Shown piece after piece: positions 8,607-19,642 of a DNA stretch of 64,000 bases. This DNA comes from Oryzisolibacter sp. LB2S (GTDB lineage: Bacteria; Pseudomonadota; Gammaproteobacteria; Burkholderiales; Burkholderiaceae_C). Within the stretch, counting starts at the first letter, position 1. Each line of letters starts with the position of its first letter. Both the position numbers and the translations under genes were made by a program. The DNA is taken from assembly GCF_040732315.1 (NCBI RefSeq), contig NZ_CP160388.1, positions 1,258,501 through 1,322,500 of the forward strand, given 5' to 3'. The notes below the pieces were generated by a model. That model searched no databases. It was not told the origin of the DNA and worked only from the letters and a program-made list of their open reading frames with translations.

Positions 8607-10340
8607 TCAGCGGCCAAAGCCGCCGCCACCGCCGCCGCGCTGGCCGCGGCCGCCGCGAAAGCCGCCGCCACGGCGGCCGCGGTCGGCCATGCTGTCGACG
8701 CTGGTGCGCATGGGGTCGGGCTGGCCGCCGCGGCTGCCCGCGCCGCGGCGCGGATCCAGGCTCACATGCTTGAGCTGGGTGCCCAGGTGTGCGTTCTCGC
8801 CGCGCGGCTGGCTGTCGTCGTGGCGGCGCGGGTTGGCATTGCCACCGCGGCCACGGCCGCCGCCGGCACCGCCCATGCCGCCATGGGCCGGACGCGGGCC
8901 GCGTGCGCCGGGCTGGCCGGTGTTGGCGCCATTGCCGCCGCGGCCCTGGGCGTTGCGCTGTCCGTCGCGCTGACCGTCGCGCTGACCGTCACCGCGCTGG
9001 CCATCGCCGCGCTGGCCATCGCCCTGGCGGCCGCCGCGCGCGCTGCCCTGGGCCGCCTTGTTGGCGCGGATGCGCTCCATCATCTCCTGGCGCGCTGCCT
9101 TGGCCGCGGCCTGCATGACCTCGCGGCTCGGCGGCTTGCCCGCGCCGCCCCAGATGGTCTGGCGGCCCATGGCGATGGGCTCGGCCTTCTCGCCTTCCTC
9201 GGGGCCGAAGCCCTCGATGGGCTGCACGGGGATCTCCTGCTTGGTGAAGCGCTCGATCTCCATCATGAAGCCCTCTTCGTCCATGCACACCAGGCTCACG
9301 GCCTGGCCCTCGCGCCCGGCGCGGCCGGTGCGGCCGATGCGGTGCACGTAGTCCTCGGGGACGTTGGGGATCTCGTAGTTCACGACATGCGGCAGGTCGT
9401 CGATGTCGATGCCGCGCGCGGCAATGTCGGTGGCCACCAGCGCCCTGATCTGGCCGGTCTTGAAGCCTTCCAGGGCCTGGGTGCGGGCGCTCTGGCTCTT
9501 GTTGCCGTGCAGCGCCATGGCCGAGACGCCGTTCTTCGTCAGGTAGTCGGCCACGTTGTTGGCGCCGAACTTGGTGCGCGTGAAGACCAGCACCTGGCTC
9601 CAGTTGTGCTCCTGGATGATGTGCAGCAGCACCTGCTTCTTCTTGCCGCGGCCCACGGGGTGGATGACCTGGCTGATGCGCTGCACCGTGGTGTTGCGCG
9701 GCGTGACCTGGATGCTCTGCGGGTTCTTCAGGAGGCCATTGGCCAGCTCGCGGATCTCGTCGCTGAAGGTGGCCGAGAACAGCAGGCTCTGCTTGGATTC
9801 GGGCAGCAGCGCGAGGATCTTCTTCACGTCGTGGATGAAGCCCATGTCCAGCATGCGGTCGGCCTCGTCGAGCACCAGGATCTCGACCGTGGACAGGTCC
9901 ATGAAGCCCTGCTGCTGCAGATCCAGCAGGCGACCGGGCGTGGCCACGAGCACGTCCACGCCGCGCTTGATGCGCTCGATCTGCGGGTTCATGCCCACGC
10001 CGCCGAAGATCACGGTGGACTTGATGTCCAGGTGCTTGCCGTAGGCGCGCACGGATTCCTCGACCTGCGCGGCCAGTTCCCGCGTGGGGGTGAGCACCAG
10101 GGCGCGCACGCCGCGGTTGCCGAACTTGCTCGTCGAGGCGCTGCCGCCTGCCAGGCGCTGCAGCATGGGCAGGGTGAACGCGGCCGTCTTGCCCGTGCCG
10201 GTCTGCGCGCCGGCGAGCAGGTCATGGCCTTGCAGCACCACGGGAATGGCCTGGGCCTGGATGGGGGTTGGAGATTGATAGCCTTGTTCTTGTACGGCCT
10301 GCAATATGGCTGGCGTCAGCTTCAGTTCTTCAAATGTCAT
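8607..10340 (-). CDS. rhlE: ATP-dependent RNA helicase RhlE (DEAD-box)
   Basis: Unwinds RNA duplexes; RhlE-type helicases act in ribosome assembly and RNA turnover. It is 577 aa from the ATG at 10340 ([13 protein letters not shown]). All the helicase motifs are present: the Q-motif region ([11 protein letters not shown]), [18 protein letters not shown] within [16 protein letters not shown], and HRIGRTGR. The first ~390 residues are the RecA-like core. The rest is a low-complexity RNA-binding tail with repeated [13 protein letters not shown] units and a final RGG/GGGFGR-rich stretch. Within the tail is [14 protein letters not shown], a motif that reappears in the tail of RluB in this window. 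It is divergent from ettA across a 256-bp gap and has its own terminator. Confidence 0.93.
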   Translation of the reverse strand: MTFEELKLTPAILQAVQEQGYQSPTPIQAQAIPVVLQGHDLLAGAQTGTGKTAAFTLPMLQRLAGGSASTSKFGNRGVRALVLTPTRELAAQVEESVRAYGKHLDIKSTVIFGGVGMNPQIERIKRGVDVLVATPGRLLDLQQQGFMDLSTVEILVLDEADRMLDMGFIHDVKKILALLPESKQSLLFSATFSDEIRELANGLLKNPQSIQVTPRNTTVQRISQVIHPVGRGKKKQVLLHIIQEHNWSQVLVFTRTKFGANNVADYLTKNGVSAMALHGNKSQSARTQALEGFKTGQIRALVATDIAARGIDIDDLPHVVNYEIPNVPEDYVHRIGRTGRAGREGQAVSLVCMDEEGFMMEIERFTKQEIPVQPIEGFGPEEGEKAEPIAMGRQTIWGGAGKPPSREVMQAAAKAARQEMMERIRANKAAQGSARGGRQGDGQRGDGQRGDGQRDGQRDGQRNAQGRGGNGANTGQPGARGPRPAHGGMGGAGGGRGRGGNANPRRHDDSQPRGENAHLGTQLKHVSLDPRRGAGSRGGQPDPMRTSVDSMADRGRRGGGFRGGRGQRGGGGGGFGR

Positions 10341-10532
10341 GTACGTTGGTTGCGCCCGTCCTGGGCGCTGGGTACCTGCCGGTTGCCCGCGACCTTGCAA
10401 GCCGCTGGGCCAGTTCTTTGGGCAGATGATTTCAAGGGTGGGAGCCCGGAAATTGCTTCCATCGTCCCCAGCTTGTCTAGGCTGATGTCGGGGCAACTGG
10501 AACCCACGACGCCCGTTATTGTCGCATGCGCC

Positions 10533-10538
10533 GATAAT
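10533..10538 (+). promoter_or_regulatory. ettA: Candidate -10 element for ettA
   Basis: GATAAT lies 59 bases before the ettA ATG in the 256-bp rhlE/ettA divergent spacer. No convincing -35 hexamer was found at the normal distance, so this is only a plausible -10. Confidence 0.35.
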
Positions 10539-10596
10539 CTATGTTGCGCGCCGCAGTTCGCGGCGCCTTCTTTTTGCTCATTTTTTTGAAGAATCC

Positions 10597-12258
<1,662 letters not shown>

Positions 12259-12272
12259 GCACCAGCATGACG

Positions 12273-12300
12273 ACGGGCCGCAAGGCCCGTTGTTGTTTCT
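12273..12300 (+). terminator. Intrinsic terminator of ettA
   Basis: ACGGGCC-gcaa-GGCCCGT forms a perfect 7-bp stem with a GCAA tetraloop, 14 bases after the ettA stop, followed by the T-rich run TGTTGTTTCT. The P1 peptidase gene ends just beyond on the opposite strand. Confidence 0.85.
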
Positions 12301-12310
12301 GGGGCCGGCA

Positions 12311-13339
12311 CTATGCGCCGGTGCCGGCAGGCGCGCCGCCCATGTCGGCCCAGCCCGGCAGGTGCAGCCCCTCGGCCGTGGTCAGCGTGCGCGCGGCGCG
12401 CACGGCGCGCACAGTGGCGCGGGCCACGGCCTCGGCTGCCATGGTGGCCAGCACCATCATGCCGGGGTGCTTGGCATGCCGGCCCGTGGCCAGGGTGAAC
12501 AGCGTGTCGCCGTCGCTCATGGTGTGCACCGGGTTGATGGCGCGCGCCAGGCCGTCGTGGCCCACCACGGCCAGGCGCTGGGCCTGCAGCTTGGTCAGCC
12601 GCGCGTCGGTGGCGATCACGCCTATGGTGGTGTTGCTGCCCGCGAGCAGCGGCTGCGGCGGCTCGCCCGCCAGCAGGGCGCGGCGCGTGTCGCGCAGGCC
12701 CCGGCCGTCCTGCGTGCGCGCGCCGGCCAGCGGCAGGCCGGTGCCGGGGTCGACCACGTCGCCCACGGCGTTGCAGGCGATCAGCGCGCCCACCGTGACG
12801 CCCGCCACGGTGACCGAGGCCGTGCCCAGGCCGCCCTTCATGGCGTGCTGCAGGCCGAACATCTTGCCGACCACGGCGCCGCTGCCCGCGCCCACATTGC
12901 CCTCGGCCGGGGGCGCGCCGCTGGCGGCCTGGCAGGCGGCGTAGCCGGCGGCGGCGTCGGGGCGAATCCTCATGTCGCCCACATGCAGGTCGAACAGCAC
13001 GGCGGCGGGCACCAGCGGCAGGCGGCCCACGCCCAGGTCCAGGCCCACGCCTTGCTCCTCGAGCCAGCGCACGGCGCCCGTGGCGGCCTCCAGCCCCCAG
13101 GCGCTCCCGCCCGCGAGCATGATGGCGTGCACCTGCTGCACCAGGTTGCCGGGGGCGAGCAGATCGGTCTCGCGCGTGCCGGGCGCGGCGCCGCGCACGT
13201 CCACGCCGGCTACGGCGCCCTCGCGCGCGATGACCACGGTGCAGCCCGTGGGGCGGCGCGTGTCGCTGTAGTGGCCGACGGTGATGCCGGCAACGTCGGT
13301 GATGGCGCCGCTGGCGCCGTGCTGGGGGCTGGCTTGCAT
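12311..13339 (-). CDS. P1-family (DmpA/NylC-type) self-processing peptidase
   Basis: Predicted N-terminal-nucleophile aminopeptidase of MEROPS family S58/P1, 342 aa. Family features include DVAGITVGHY near the N-terminus, GGSAWGLEAATG, GNVGAGSGAVVGK and the segment AGSNTTIGVIATDA. In DmpA and nylon hydrolase NylC the equivalent of that last segment is the autoproteolysis site, so cleavage is expected between Asn236 and Thr237, with Thr237 as nucleophile. Substrates of relatives are D- or beta-amino-acid peptides and 6-aminohexanoate oligomers; the substrate here is unknown. There is no signal peptide. The DUF411 gene lies upstream on the same strand, 17 bases away, so co-transcription is possible although the function looks unrelated. 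Confidence 0.85.
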   Translation of the reverse strand: MQASPQHGASGAITDVAGITVGHYSDTRRPTGCTVVIAREGAVAGVDVRGAAPGTRETDLLAPGNLVQQVHAIMLAGGSAWGLEAATGAVRWLEEQGVGLDLGVGRLPLVPAAVLFDLHVGDMRIRPDAAAGYAACQAASGAPPAEGNVGAGSGAVVGKMFGLQHAMKGGLGTASVTVAGVTVGALIACNAVGDVVDPGTGLPLAGARTQDGRGLRDTRRALLAGEPPQPLLAGSNTTIGVIATDARLTKLQAQRLAVVGHDGLARAINPVHTMSDGDTLFTLATGRHAKHPGMMVLATMAAEAVARATVRAVRAARTLTTAEGLHLPGWADMGGAPAGTGA

Positions 13340-13356
13340 GGGCGCCGATTATGGTT

Positions 13357-13836
13357 TCAGCGATGGCTGGTGAACACGCGCGTGGAGACGTCGCTGTTCA
13401 TCAGGTTTTTGGTGACCAGCAGCACGTCGTAGGGGTCCTTGCGGCCCTTGTATTCGGGGCCATCCATGCCGGGGCTGCCCACGGGCATGCCGGGCACAGC
13501 AAGGCCCAGGGCCTTGGGGCGCTGCTTGAGCAGCCTCTTCACATCGGCCGCGGGCACATGGCCCTCGAGCAGGTAGCCGCCCACGAGGGCTGTGTGGCAC
13601 GAGCCCAGGCGCTGGGGCAGGCCCAGGCGGGCGCGCACCGCGGTGTTGCCGCTCTCGTGCACGGTGACGGTGAAGCCGTTGGCCTGCATGTGCTCGACCC
13701 AGTCCTGGCAGCAGCCGCAGTTGGGGTCCTTCCAGACCTCCACGGCGTTGTCCTTGGTGGCCCAGGCGGGCAGGGCGGCGCAGGCCGCGGCGGCGGCGAT
13801 GGCAGTCATCCATTGGCGGCGATTGGTGCTGTGCAT
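13357..13836 (-). CDS. DUF411 periplasmic metal-binding protein
   Basis: Small exported protein of 159 aa, belonging to the DUF411 family found with copper-resistance genes. The N-terminus (MHSTNRRQWMTAIAAAAACAALPAWA) is a signal peptide with a twin-Arg-like start. The mature part opens with VEVWKDPNCGCCQDWVEHM, a CxCC metal or redox site, then GSCHTALVGGYLLEGHVP and a Gly/Pro/Met-containing stretch, all standard for the family. It begins 9 bases downstream of the cupredoxin stop, so the two are very probably one operon, and together they suggest periplasmic copper handling. The exact biochemical role of DUF411 is not established. Confidence 0.85.
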   Translation of the reverse strand: MHSTNRRQWMTAIAAAAACAALPAWATKDNAVEVWKDPNCGCCQDWVEHMQANGFTVTVHESGNTAVRARLGLPQRLGSCHTALVGGYLLEGHVPAADVKRLLKQRPKALGLAVPGMPVGSPGMDGPEYKGRKDPYDVLLVTKNLMNSDVSTRVFTSHR

Positions 13837-13845
13837 GGCGTGACC

Positions 13846-14331
13846 TCAGGGTGTGACGGTGAAGCTGCCGCGCATGCCGGCCTCGAAATGGCCCGGGACC
13901 AGGCAGGCAAAGTCGAAACGGCCGGCGCGGTTGAAGTGCCAGACCAGGTCGCCCTTGCGCCCGGGCTTGACATGGGCCATGTGCGCCTCGCCATGCTCCA
14001 TGCCGGGCTGCTCGCGCATCATGGCCGCATGCTCGTCCAGGCTGGCCTGGGTGCCCAGCACCACCTCGTGCAGCACCTGGCCCTTGTTCTCGACGCGCAG
14101 GCGCACGGTCTCGCCCTGCCTGACGCTGAAGTGCGCGGGCGCAAAGCGCATGTCGTCCGTCATGCGCAGGGTGATGGTGCGCGTGGCCCGGGCGGCGTCG
14201 CCGGCAATGCCCCAGGCCTGCTGCTGCGGTGCGGCGTCGGTGTGGCCGTGGTGGCCTGTGTTTTCATGAGAGAAACCGGCTGTGGCGGCTGCCAGTAAAG
14301 CGCAAGCAGCTATCAATTGAATAGTATTCAT
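13846..14331 (-). CDS. Cupredoxin (azurin/plastocyanin-like copper protein)
   Basis: Exported blue-copper-type protein, 161 aa from the ATG at 14331. The signal peptide (MNTIQLIAACALLAAATAGF) is followed by a His-rich segment (HENTGHHGHTD). The mature fold carries LHEVVLG, supplying the first His ligand, and CLVPGHFEAGM near the C-terminus, giving the Cys-x4-His-x4-Met spacing of a type 1 copper site. A Met/His-rich loop (MMREQPGMEHGEAHMAH) may bind extra copper. A start at 14526 is open but would read through a palindromic element and is not credible. Oddly, the signal-peptide coding sequence overlaps a copy of the interspersed repeat (14286-14325). It is followed 9 bases later by the DUF411 gene. 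Confidence 0.88.
   Translation of the reverse strand: MNTIQLIAACALLAAATAGFSHENTGHHGHTDAAPQQQAWGIAGDAARATRTITLRMTDDMRFAPAHFSVRQGETVRLRVENKGQVLHEVVLGTQASLDEHAAMMREQPGMEHGEAHMAHVKPGRKGDLVWHFNRAGRFDFACLVPGHFEAGMRGSFTVTP
14286..14325 (-). repeat. Interspersed ~50-bp repeat, copy E (inside signal peptide)
   Basis: The reverse strand reads ACTATTCAATTGATAGC, then TGCTTGCGCTTTACTGGCAGCC, close to the family consensus. In the cupredoxin frame it encodes TIQLIAACALLAA, the hydrophobic core of the signal peptide, so the repeat is part of the functional gene. Confidence 0.7.
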
Positions 14332-14424
14332 GGGATTGTTCGTTCGTTGGTCGGAGGATGCGCGGCGCCGCCATGCCGCGCCGTTGGGGCGCGGGCGGTC
14401 GGTGGCGGACGCAGCTTGGGCGTC

Positions 14425-14585
14425 AGAGGCTGTGAGTCTTTCCCTCGTGCCCGAAAGGCGCGCGAAAACGCACCCGATCGAGGCGCAAAACGCAGCCATA
14501 GCTCGGGCTATGGCGAGTATTTGCAACGATGAGCGGGGGTGTTTTGGCGTGCAAGGCGGGCACAGGGGAAAAACTCACAGCCTCT
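14425..14585. mobile_element. MITE-like palindromic element with 28-bp terminal inverted repeats
   Basis: The ends are AGAGGCTGTGAGTCTTTCCC (continuing to 14452) and its near-complement at 14558-14585; the two 28-base arms differ at only three positions. Inside is a perfect 8-bp hairpin, GCCATAGC-tcgg-GCTATGGC (14495-14514). There is no coding capacity and no clear target-site duplication. It separates the cupredoxin gene from the Cys/His-rich gene upstream and ends 5 bases from the latter's stop codon. It could be a non-autonomous transposable element or a large RNA hairpin acting as a terminator or processing site. Confidence 0.7.
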
Positions 14586-14589
14586 CATC

Positions 14590-14955
14590 TCAAACGATGG
14601 GGGGCTTGATGGCCTGAGCGGCCGGGGCGCTGGCAAAGCGCACGCCCTGTGTTGGGTGGTGCGTGTGGCCCGGCGCCGTCTCCGGCGGCGTCATCCAGGC
14701 GGAGAGCGCCAGCGCCGAATGACAGATGCCGCAGGCGCCGCAGCCGCTGGGATGGGCCGCATGTGTGTCGCCCGCGGCGTCGCAGCAATGCCGCTCCATG
14801 GCCTGGTGTGCGTGCACGCCATGGTCCTGGTCGCCGGCGGCGTGCATGGTCTGCGGCGTTGCCGTCGCGGGAACCAGGCCCATGGCCATGGCGTCGCCCA
14901 GCAGGCCGCGCAGGACCAGCAGCATGACCAGGGCAAGGGACAGGAGGCGACGCAT
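14590..14955 (-). CDS. Small exported Cys/His-rich protein, DUF2946-like
   Basis: Function not known. It is 121 aa: an N-terminal hydrophobic segment (MRRLLSLALVMLLVLRGLLG, a signal peptide or anchor), then a His-rich region (HAAGDQDHGVHAHQAMERHCC), and a cysteine cluster, SGCGACGICHSALAL, which resembles the DUF2946 family often found beside copper genes. The density of His and Cys suggests metal binding. It is the first gene of the leftward copper group, separated from the cupredoxin by the palindromic element at 14425-14585. The DUF2946 assignment is by eye. Confidence 0.65.
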   Translation of the reverse strand: MRRLLSLALVMLLVLRGLLGDAMAMGLVPATATPQTMHAAGDQDHGVHAHQAMERHCCDAAGDTHAAHPSGCGACGICHSALALSAWMTPPETAPGHTHHPTQGVRFASAPAAQAIKPPIV

Positions 14956-15000
14956 GGCGGGAATGATACTGGGGCGGTTGGCGAAGTTCCCGGCGTGGGC

Positions 15001-15651
15001 TCAGGCCGCCATGTACCGCCCGGGCCGGTGGTTGATGGCCAGCACCTGGTTGAGCGCCAGCGCCCCCACGATGGACCAGAGCACGCGCATGGGCTCCACC
15101 GTGGCCAGGGCCGCGGCGACGATGCAGAAGTCCGCCACCATCTGCACGGCGCCCGCGCGCCAGCCAAAGCGCCCCTGCAGGTACAGCGCCAGAATGCCTA
15201 TGCCGCCCAGGCTGCAGTGGTGGCGAAACAGCACCAGAAAGCCCATGCCCATGCACAGCCCGCCGACCAGCGCGGCGTACAGCGGCTCTATGCGCGCGAT
15301 CTGCATCAGGTGCGGCTGCACCTCGGTGATCACGGCCAGCAGGGCCACGCCCGCAAAGGTCTTGAGCGTGAAGCCCAGCCCGAGCTTGCGCAGCGCCAGC
15401 CAGTAGAAGGGCAGGTTGAGCACGAAGAACAGCTTGCCAAAGCCCCAGCCCGTGGCGTAGTGCAGCACAAAGGCCAGGCCGGTGATGCCGCCCGTGAGCA
15501 GGCCAGCGCCGCCCACCATGGCCACGCCCACCGAGACCATGGCCACGCCGGTGATGATGGCCACCGCGTCCTCGCCGCGCGAATGCGGGGCGGGGGCCGG
15601 TGTCGGGCGGGTTGTGGGCAGCGGTGCGGTGGTCTGTGCGGTGGATGGCAT
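15001..15651 (-). CDS. YitT-family membrane protein
   Basis: Integral membrane protein of 216 aa. After a Pro/Thr-rich, non-hydrophobic N-terminus of about 28 residues it has about five hydrophobic segments, including AIITGVAMVSVGVAMVGGAG, and the family's GGITGLAFVLHYATG and FRHHCSLGGIGILA motifs. YitT (DUF161) proteins are widespread and of uncertain function, with export roles suggested for some. It lies between the copper-related and zinc/cadmium-related genes on the same strand but has no visible metal-binding motif apart from the HHC. The 46-base gap to the upstream copper gene's start argues against tight coupling. Confidence 0.8.
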   Translation of the reverse strand: MPSTAQTTAPLPTTRPTPAPAPHSRGEDAVAIITGVAMVSVGVAMVGGAGLLTGGITGLAFVLHYATGWGFGKLFFVLNLPFYWLALRKLGLGFTLKTFAGVALLAVITEVQPHLMQIARIEPLYAALVGGLCMGMGFLVLFRHHCSLGGIGILALYLQGRFGWRAGAVQMVADFCIVAAALATVEPMRVLWSIVGALALNQVLAINHRPGRYMAA

Positions 15652-15709
15652 GGGGGCGCCATTGTGCGCCGGCGGCGGGCGCCCCCGGGTGCGGTTGCGT
15701 CAAATCCGC

Positions 15710-16098
15710 TCAGGATTTTTGCCCGGGATAGTCGGGCGCCGCGCCGCCACAGGCGCGCATGGCCTCAGCGATGCAGGCGCGCAGCGCGGCGTTGGGCACC
15801 ATGGGCTGCAGCGGGGCCGTGATGGCGCGGCCGTTGTTGCCGTAGGGCATGCGGCGCACCAGGTGGCCCCACGGCGCCATGCACAGGTGGCGCAGCTGGC
15901 CCTGGGCCTCGAACTGGTCACCGAGCGACCGGGCAAAGCGCAGCATCAGCCAATGCGCGCGCAGGTGCAGGGCCAGGCGGCTCTGGCCGAGCACATGGGC
16001 GGCCTCGAGGTAGCGCCAGCGATCGGCCTTGGCCTGGCCGGTGCTGGCGTGAAACTGCTGCACAAGGTAGTCAAAGGCGGCGCGTTGGCGGGTCTGGC

Positions 16099-16102
<4 letters not shown>
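15710..16102 (-). CDS. DUF3703 protein, coupled to the metal ATPase
   Basis: Soluble protein of 130 aa (MSQTRQRAAFDYLVQQFHAS...) recognised as DUF3703, a family commonly located next to heavy-metal resistance genes; its function is not defined. It contains His residues in a predominantly helical protein (EAAHVLGQSRLALHLRAHW). Its ATG overlaps the stop codon of the metal-ATPase gene (ATGA, 16099-16102), so it is translationally coupled and belongs to that operon. An accessory role in zinc, cadmium or cobalt handling is the reasonable inference. Confidence 0.8.
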
Positions 16103-18231
<2,129 letters not shown>

Positions 18232-18237
18232 GCGACC

Positions 18238-18268
18238 ATTGGAAACCTTCAAGTCACTTCAAGGTCAA
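18238..18268. promoter_or_regulatory. MerR-type operator/promoter between cadA and its regulator
   Basis: ACCTTCAAGT-C-ACTTCAAGGT (18245-18265) is a 21-bp dyad with one mismatch. On the reverse strand it sits between a -35 TTGACC (18268-18263) and a -10-like TCCAAT (18243-18238), separated by 19 bases. The over-long spacer spanned by the dyad is the hallmark of MerR-activated metal promoters. The implied start lies at or beside the cadA ATG. Confidence 0.85.
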
Positions 18269-18270
18269 GC

Positions 18271-18729
18271 ATGGCAGAGCATCACCCCCGCCACCGCATA
18301 GGCGACGCCGCCCGGCTCTCGGGCGTATCGGCCGCCAACATCCGCTATTACGAGAAGGAAGGGCTGCTTGCGCCAGGCGTGCGGGGCGGCAACAGCTATC
18401 GCTTCTATAGTGAATCCGACCTGCACCGGCTGCGCTTCATCCGCCTGTGCCGGGCCATGGACATGTCGCTCGACGAGGTGCGCACGCTGCTGGCGCTGGA
18501 CATGGCCGCGGGCGGCACGGACCACGCCGCCTGTGCCACGCTGGACGACCATCTGCAGCATGTGCGCACGCGCCTGGCCGAGCTCGCCACGCTGGAGCAG
18601 GAACTGCTCGCCCTGCGCGCGCGCTGCGACGGCACGGGCGGGCAATGCCATGTGATAGAGGCGCTGCACGAGCGCGCCGACGCCGAACCCGTGCCGGCCC
18701 TGGCCCCGCTGGCCCGCCGCCATGTGTGA
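18271..18729 (+). CDS. cadR: MerR-family metal-responsive regulator (CadR/PbrR type)
   Basis: Transcription factor of 152 aa expected to control the divergent metal ATPase. The N-terminal winged HTH reads RIGDAARLSGVSAANIRYYE, followed by the RFY..SDLHRLRFI segment of MerR proteins and a dimerisation helix (residues ~85-120). Candidate metal ligands are Cys88 and the pair Cys119/Cys126 in CDGTGGQC, the arrangement of CadR/PbrR sensors for Cd, Pb or Zn, unlike the short C-terminal loop of CueR. The ATG at 18271 is 6 bases from the dyad. The exact metal cannot be set from sequence. A copy of the interspersed repeat follows the stop codon. Confidence 0.9.
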   Translation: MAEHHPRHRIGDAARLSGVSAANIRYYEKEGLLAPGVRGGNSYRFYSESDLHRLRFIRLCRAMDMSLDEVRTLLALDMAAGGTDHAACATLDDHLQHVRTRLAELATLEQELLALRARCDGTGGQCHVIEALHERADAEPVPALAPLARRHV

Positions 18730-18751
18730 TGGCTGTGGCCTGTTCACTATG

Positions 18752-18802
18752 CAAGTGATAGCTGCTCGCGCTTGCCAGCAGGGCGCTGGAGGCCAATTTG
18801 TT
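18752..18802 (+). repeat. Interspersed ~50-bp repeat, copy C
   Basis: GTGATAGCTGCTCGCGCTTG, then CCAGCAGGGCGCTGGAGGCCAATTTG: one of the best-preserved copies, in forward orientation, in the gap between the MerR regulator and the MlaE-like permease gene. Confidence 0.8.
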
Positions 18803-18837
18803 ACCAAAAAGACGGCATGTGCCCGTATGATCGCCGC

Positions 18838-19641
18838 ATGAGCATCGCCCTGCAGTCCGTGAACCTGCCCCGGCGCGCCTGGGCGCTGGCCCTGCGCTGG
18901 GCCCTGGCCTGGTGGCGCATCATCGACCTGGGCGCCGTGGTGCTGGTGCTGACCTGTTCGCCGTCGAGCTACCGGCCCGCGGCGCGCGCGCGCCTGGCGC
19001 GGCAGATGCTCATGGACACGGCGCCCATACTGCTGGGCTTCACGGCGCTGGCGGCGCTCTTGAGCCTGGTCATCACCCACATCGTCGTCGTCACCGCCCA
19101 CAGCTATGGCCTGACGCGCTACGCACTCGAGATGGTGATCCGCGTGCTGGTGCTGGAGCTGATACCGCTCACGGCCGCGCTCTTCGTCGCCATGCGCAGC
19201 ACCATGCCGAGCGGCGCCCAGCTCGCGCGCCTGCGCGCGGCCGGGCACCTGCAGGCGCTGGCCGATCGCGGCGCAGACCCGGTGCGCATGGAGCTGCTGC
19301 CGCGCGTGCTCGCGGGCGTGCACGCCTGCATCACGCTGGCCGCGCTGTCCTGCGTAGTGGCGCTGTTCATGGCCTATCTTGGCGTGTACGGGCTCACCAC
19401 CGCGGGCCTGCCGGCCTACACGCGCATGTTCGGCCAGGTGTTCACGCCCTCGATCACGCTGGTGTTCGGCCTCAAGACCCTGCTGTTCAGCATGGCCGTG
19501 GCGCTCATCCCCATGGCCTCGGCCATGTACCCGCCGCCGCGCAGCCTGCTGCAGGGTGGGCAGAGCCAGGGGGGCCTGGCGCGCATGTTCGCCGTGCTGC
19601 TGCTGATCGAGGTGATCTCGCTGCTGGGCAACTACTACTGA
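18838..19641 (+). CDS. MlaE-family ABC permease
   Basis: Inner-membrane permease of 267 aa in the MlaE family, which with an MCE protein moves lipids between membranes. It has about five hydrophobic segments, for example DLGAVVLVLTCS, ILLGFTALAALLSLVITHIV and MFAVLLLIEVISLLGNYY. The region around DRGADPVRMELLPRVLAG matches the conserved MlaE segment, but the preceding stretch (STMPSGAQLARLRAAGHLQAL) departs from the usual GTM..TEQIDAL coupling helix. The ATG at 18838 was chosen because it starts a typical membrane protein; 18772 is also open but runs through the repeat. The MCE gene begins one base after the stop, and no ATPase gene is present nearby. Confidence 0.8.
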   Translation: MSIALQSVNLPRRAWALALRWALAWWRIIDLGAVVLVLTCSPSSYRPAARARLARQMLMDTAPILLGFTALAALLSLVITHIVVVTAHSYGLTRYALEMVIRVLVLELIPLTAALFVAMRSTMPSGAQLARLRAAGHLQALADRGADPVRMELLPRVLAGVHACITLAALSCVVALFMAYLGVYGLTTAGLPAYTRMFGQVFTPSITLVFGLKTLLFSMAVALIPMASAMYPPPRSLLQGGQSQGGLARMFAVLLLIEVISLLGNYY

Positions 19642-19642
19642 T

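Noticed and set aside
15700..15725. AAATCC...GGATTT hairpin downstream of DUF3703
   Set aside because: Six weak base pairs overlapping the stop codon region; too weak to call as a terminator.
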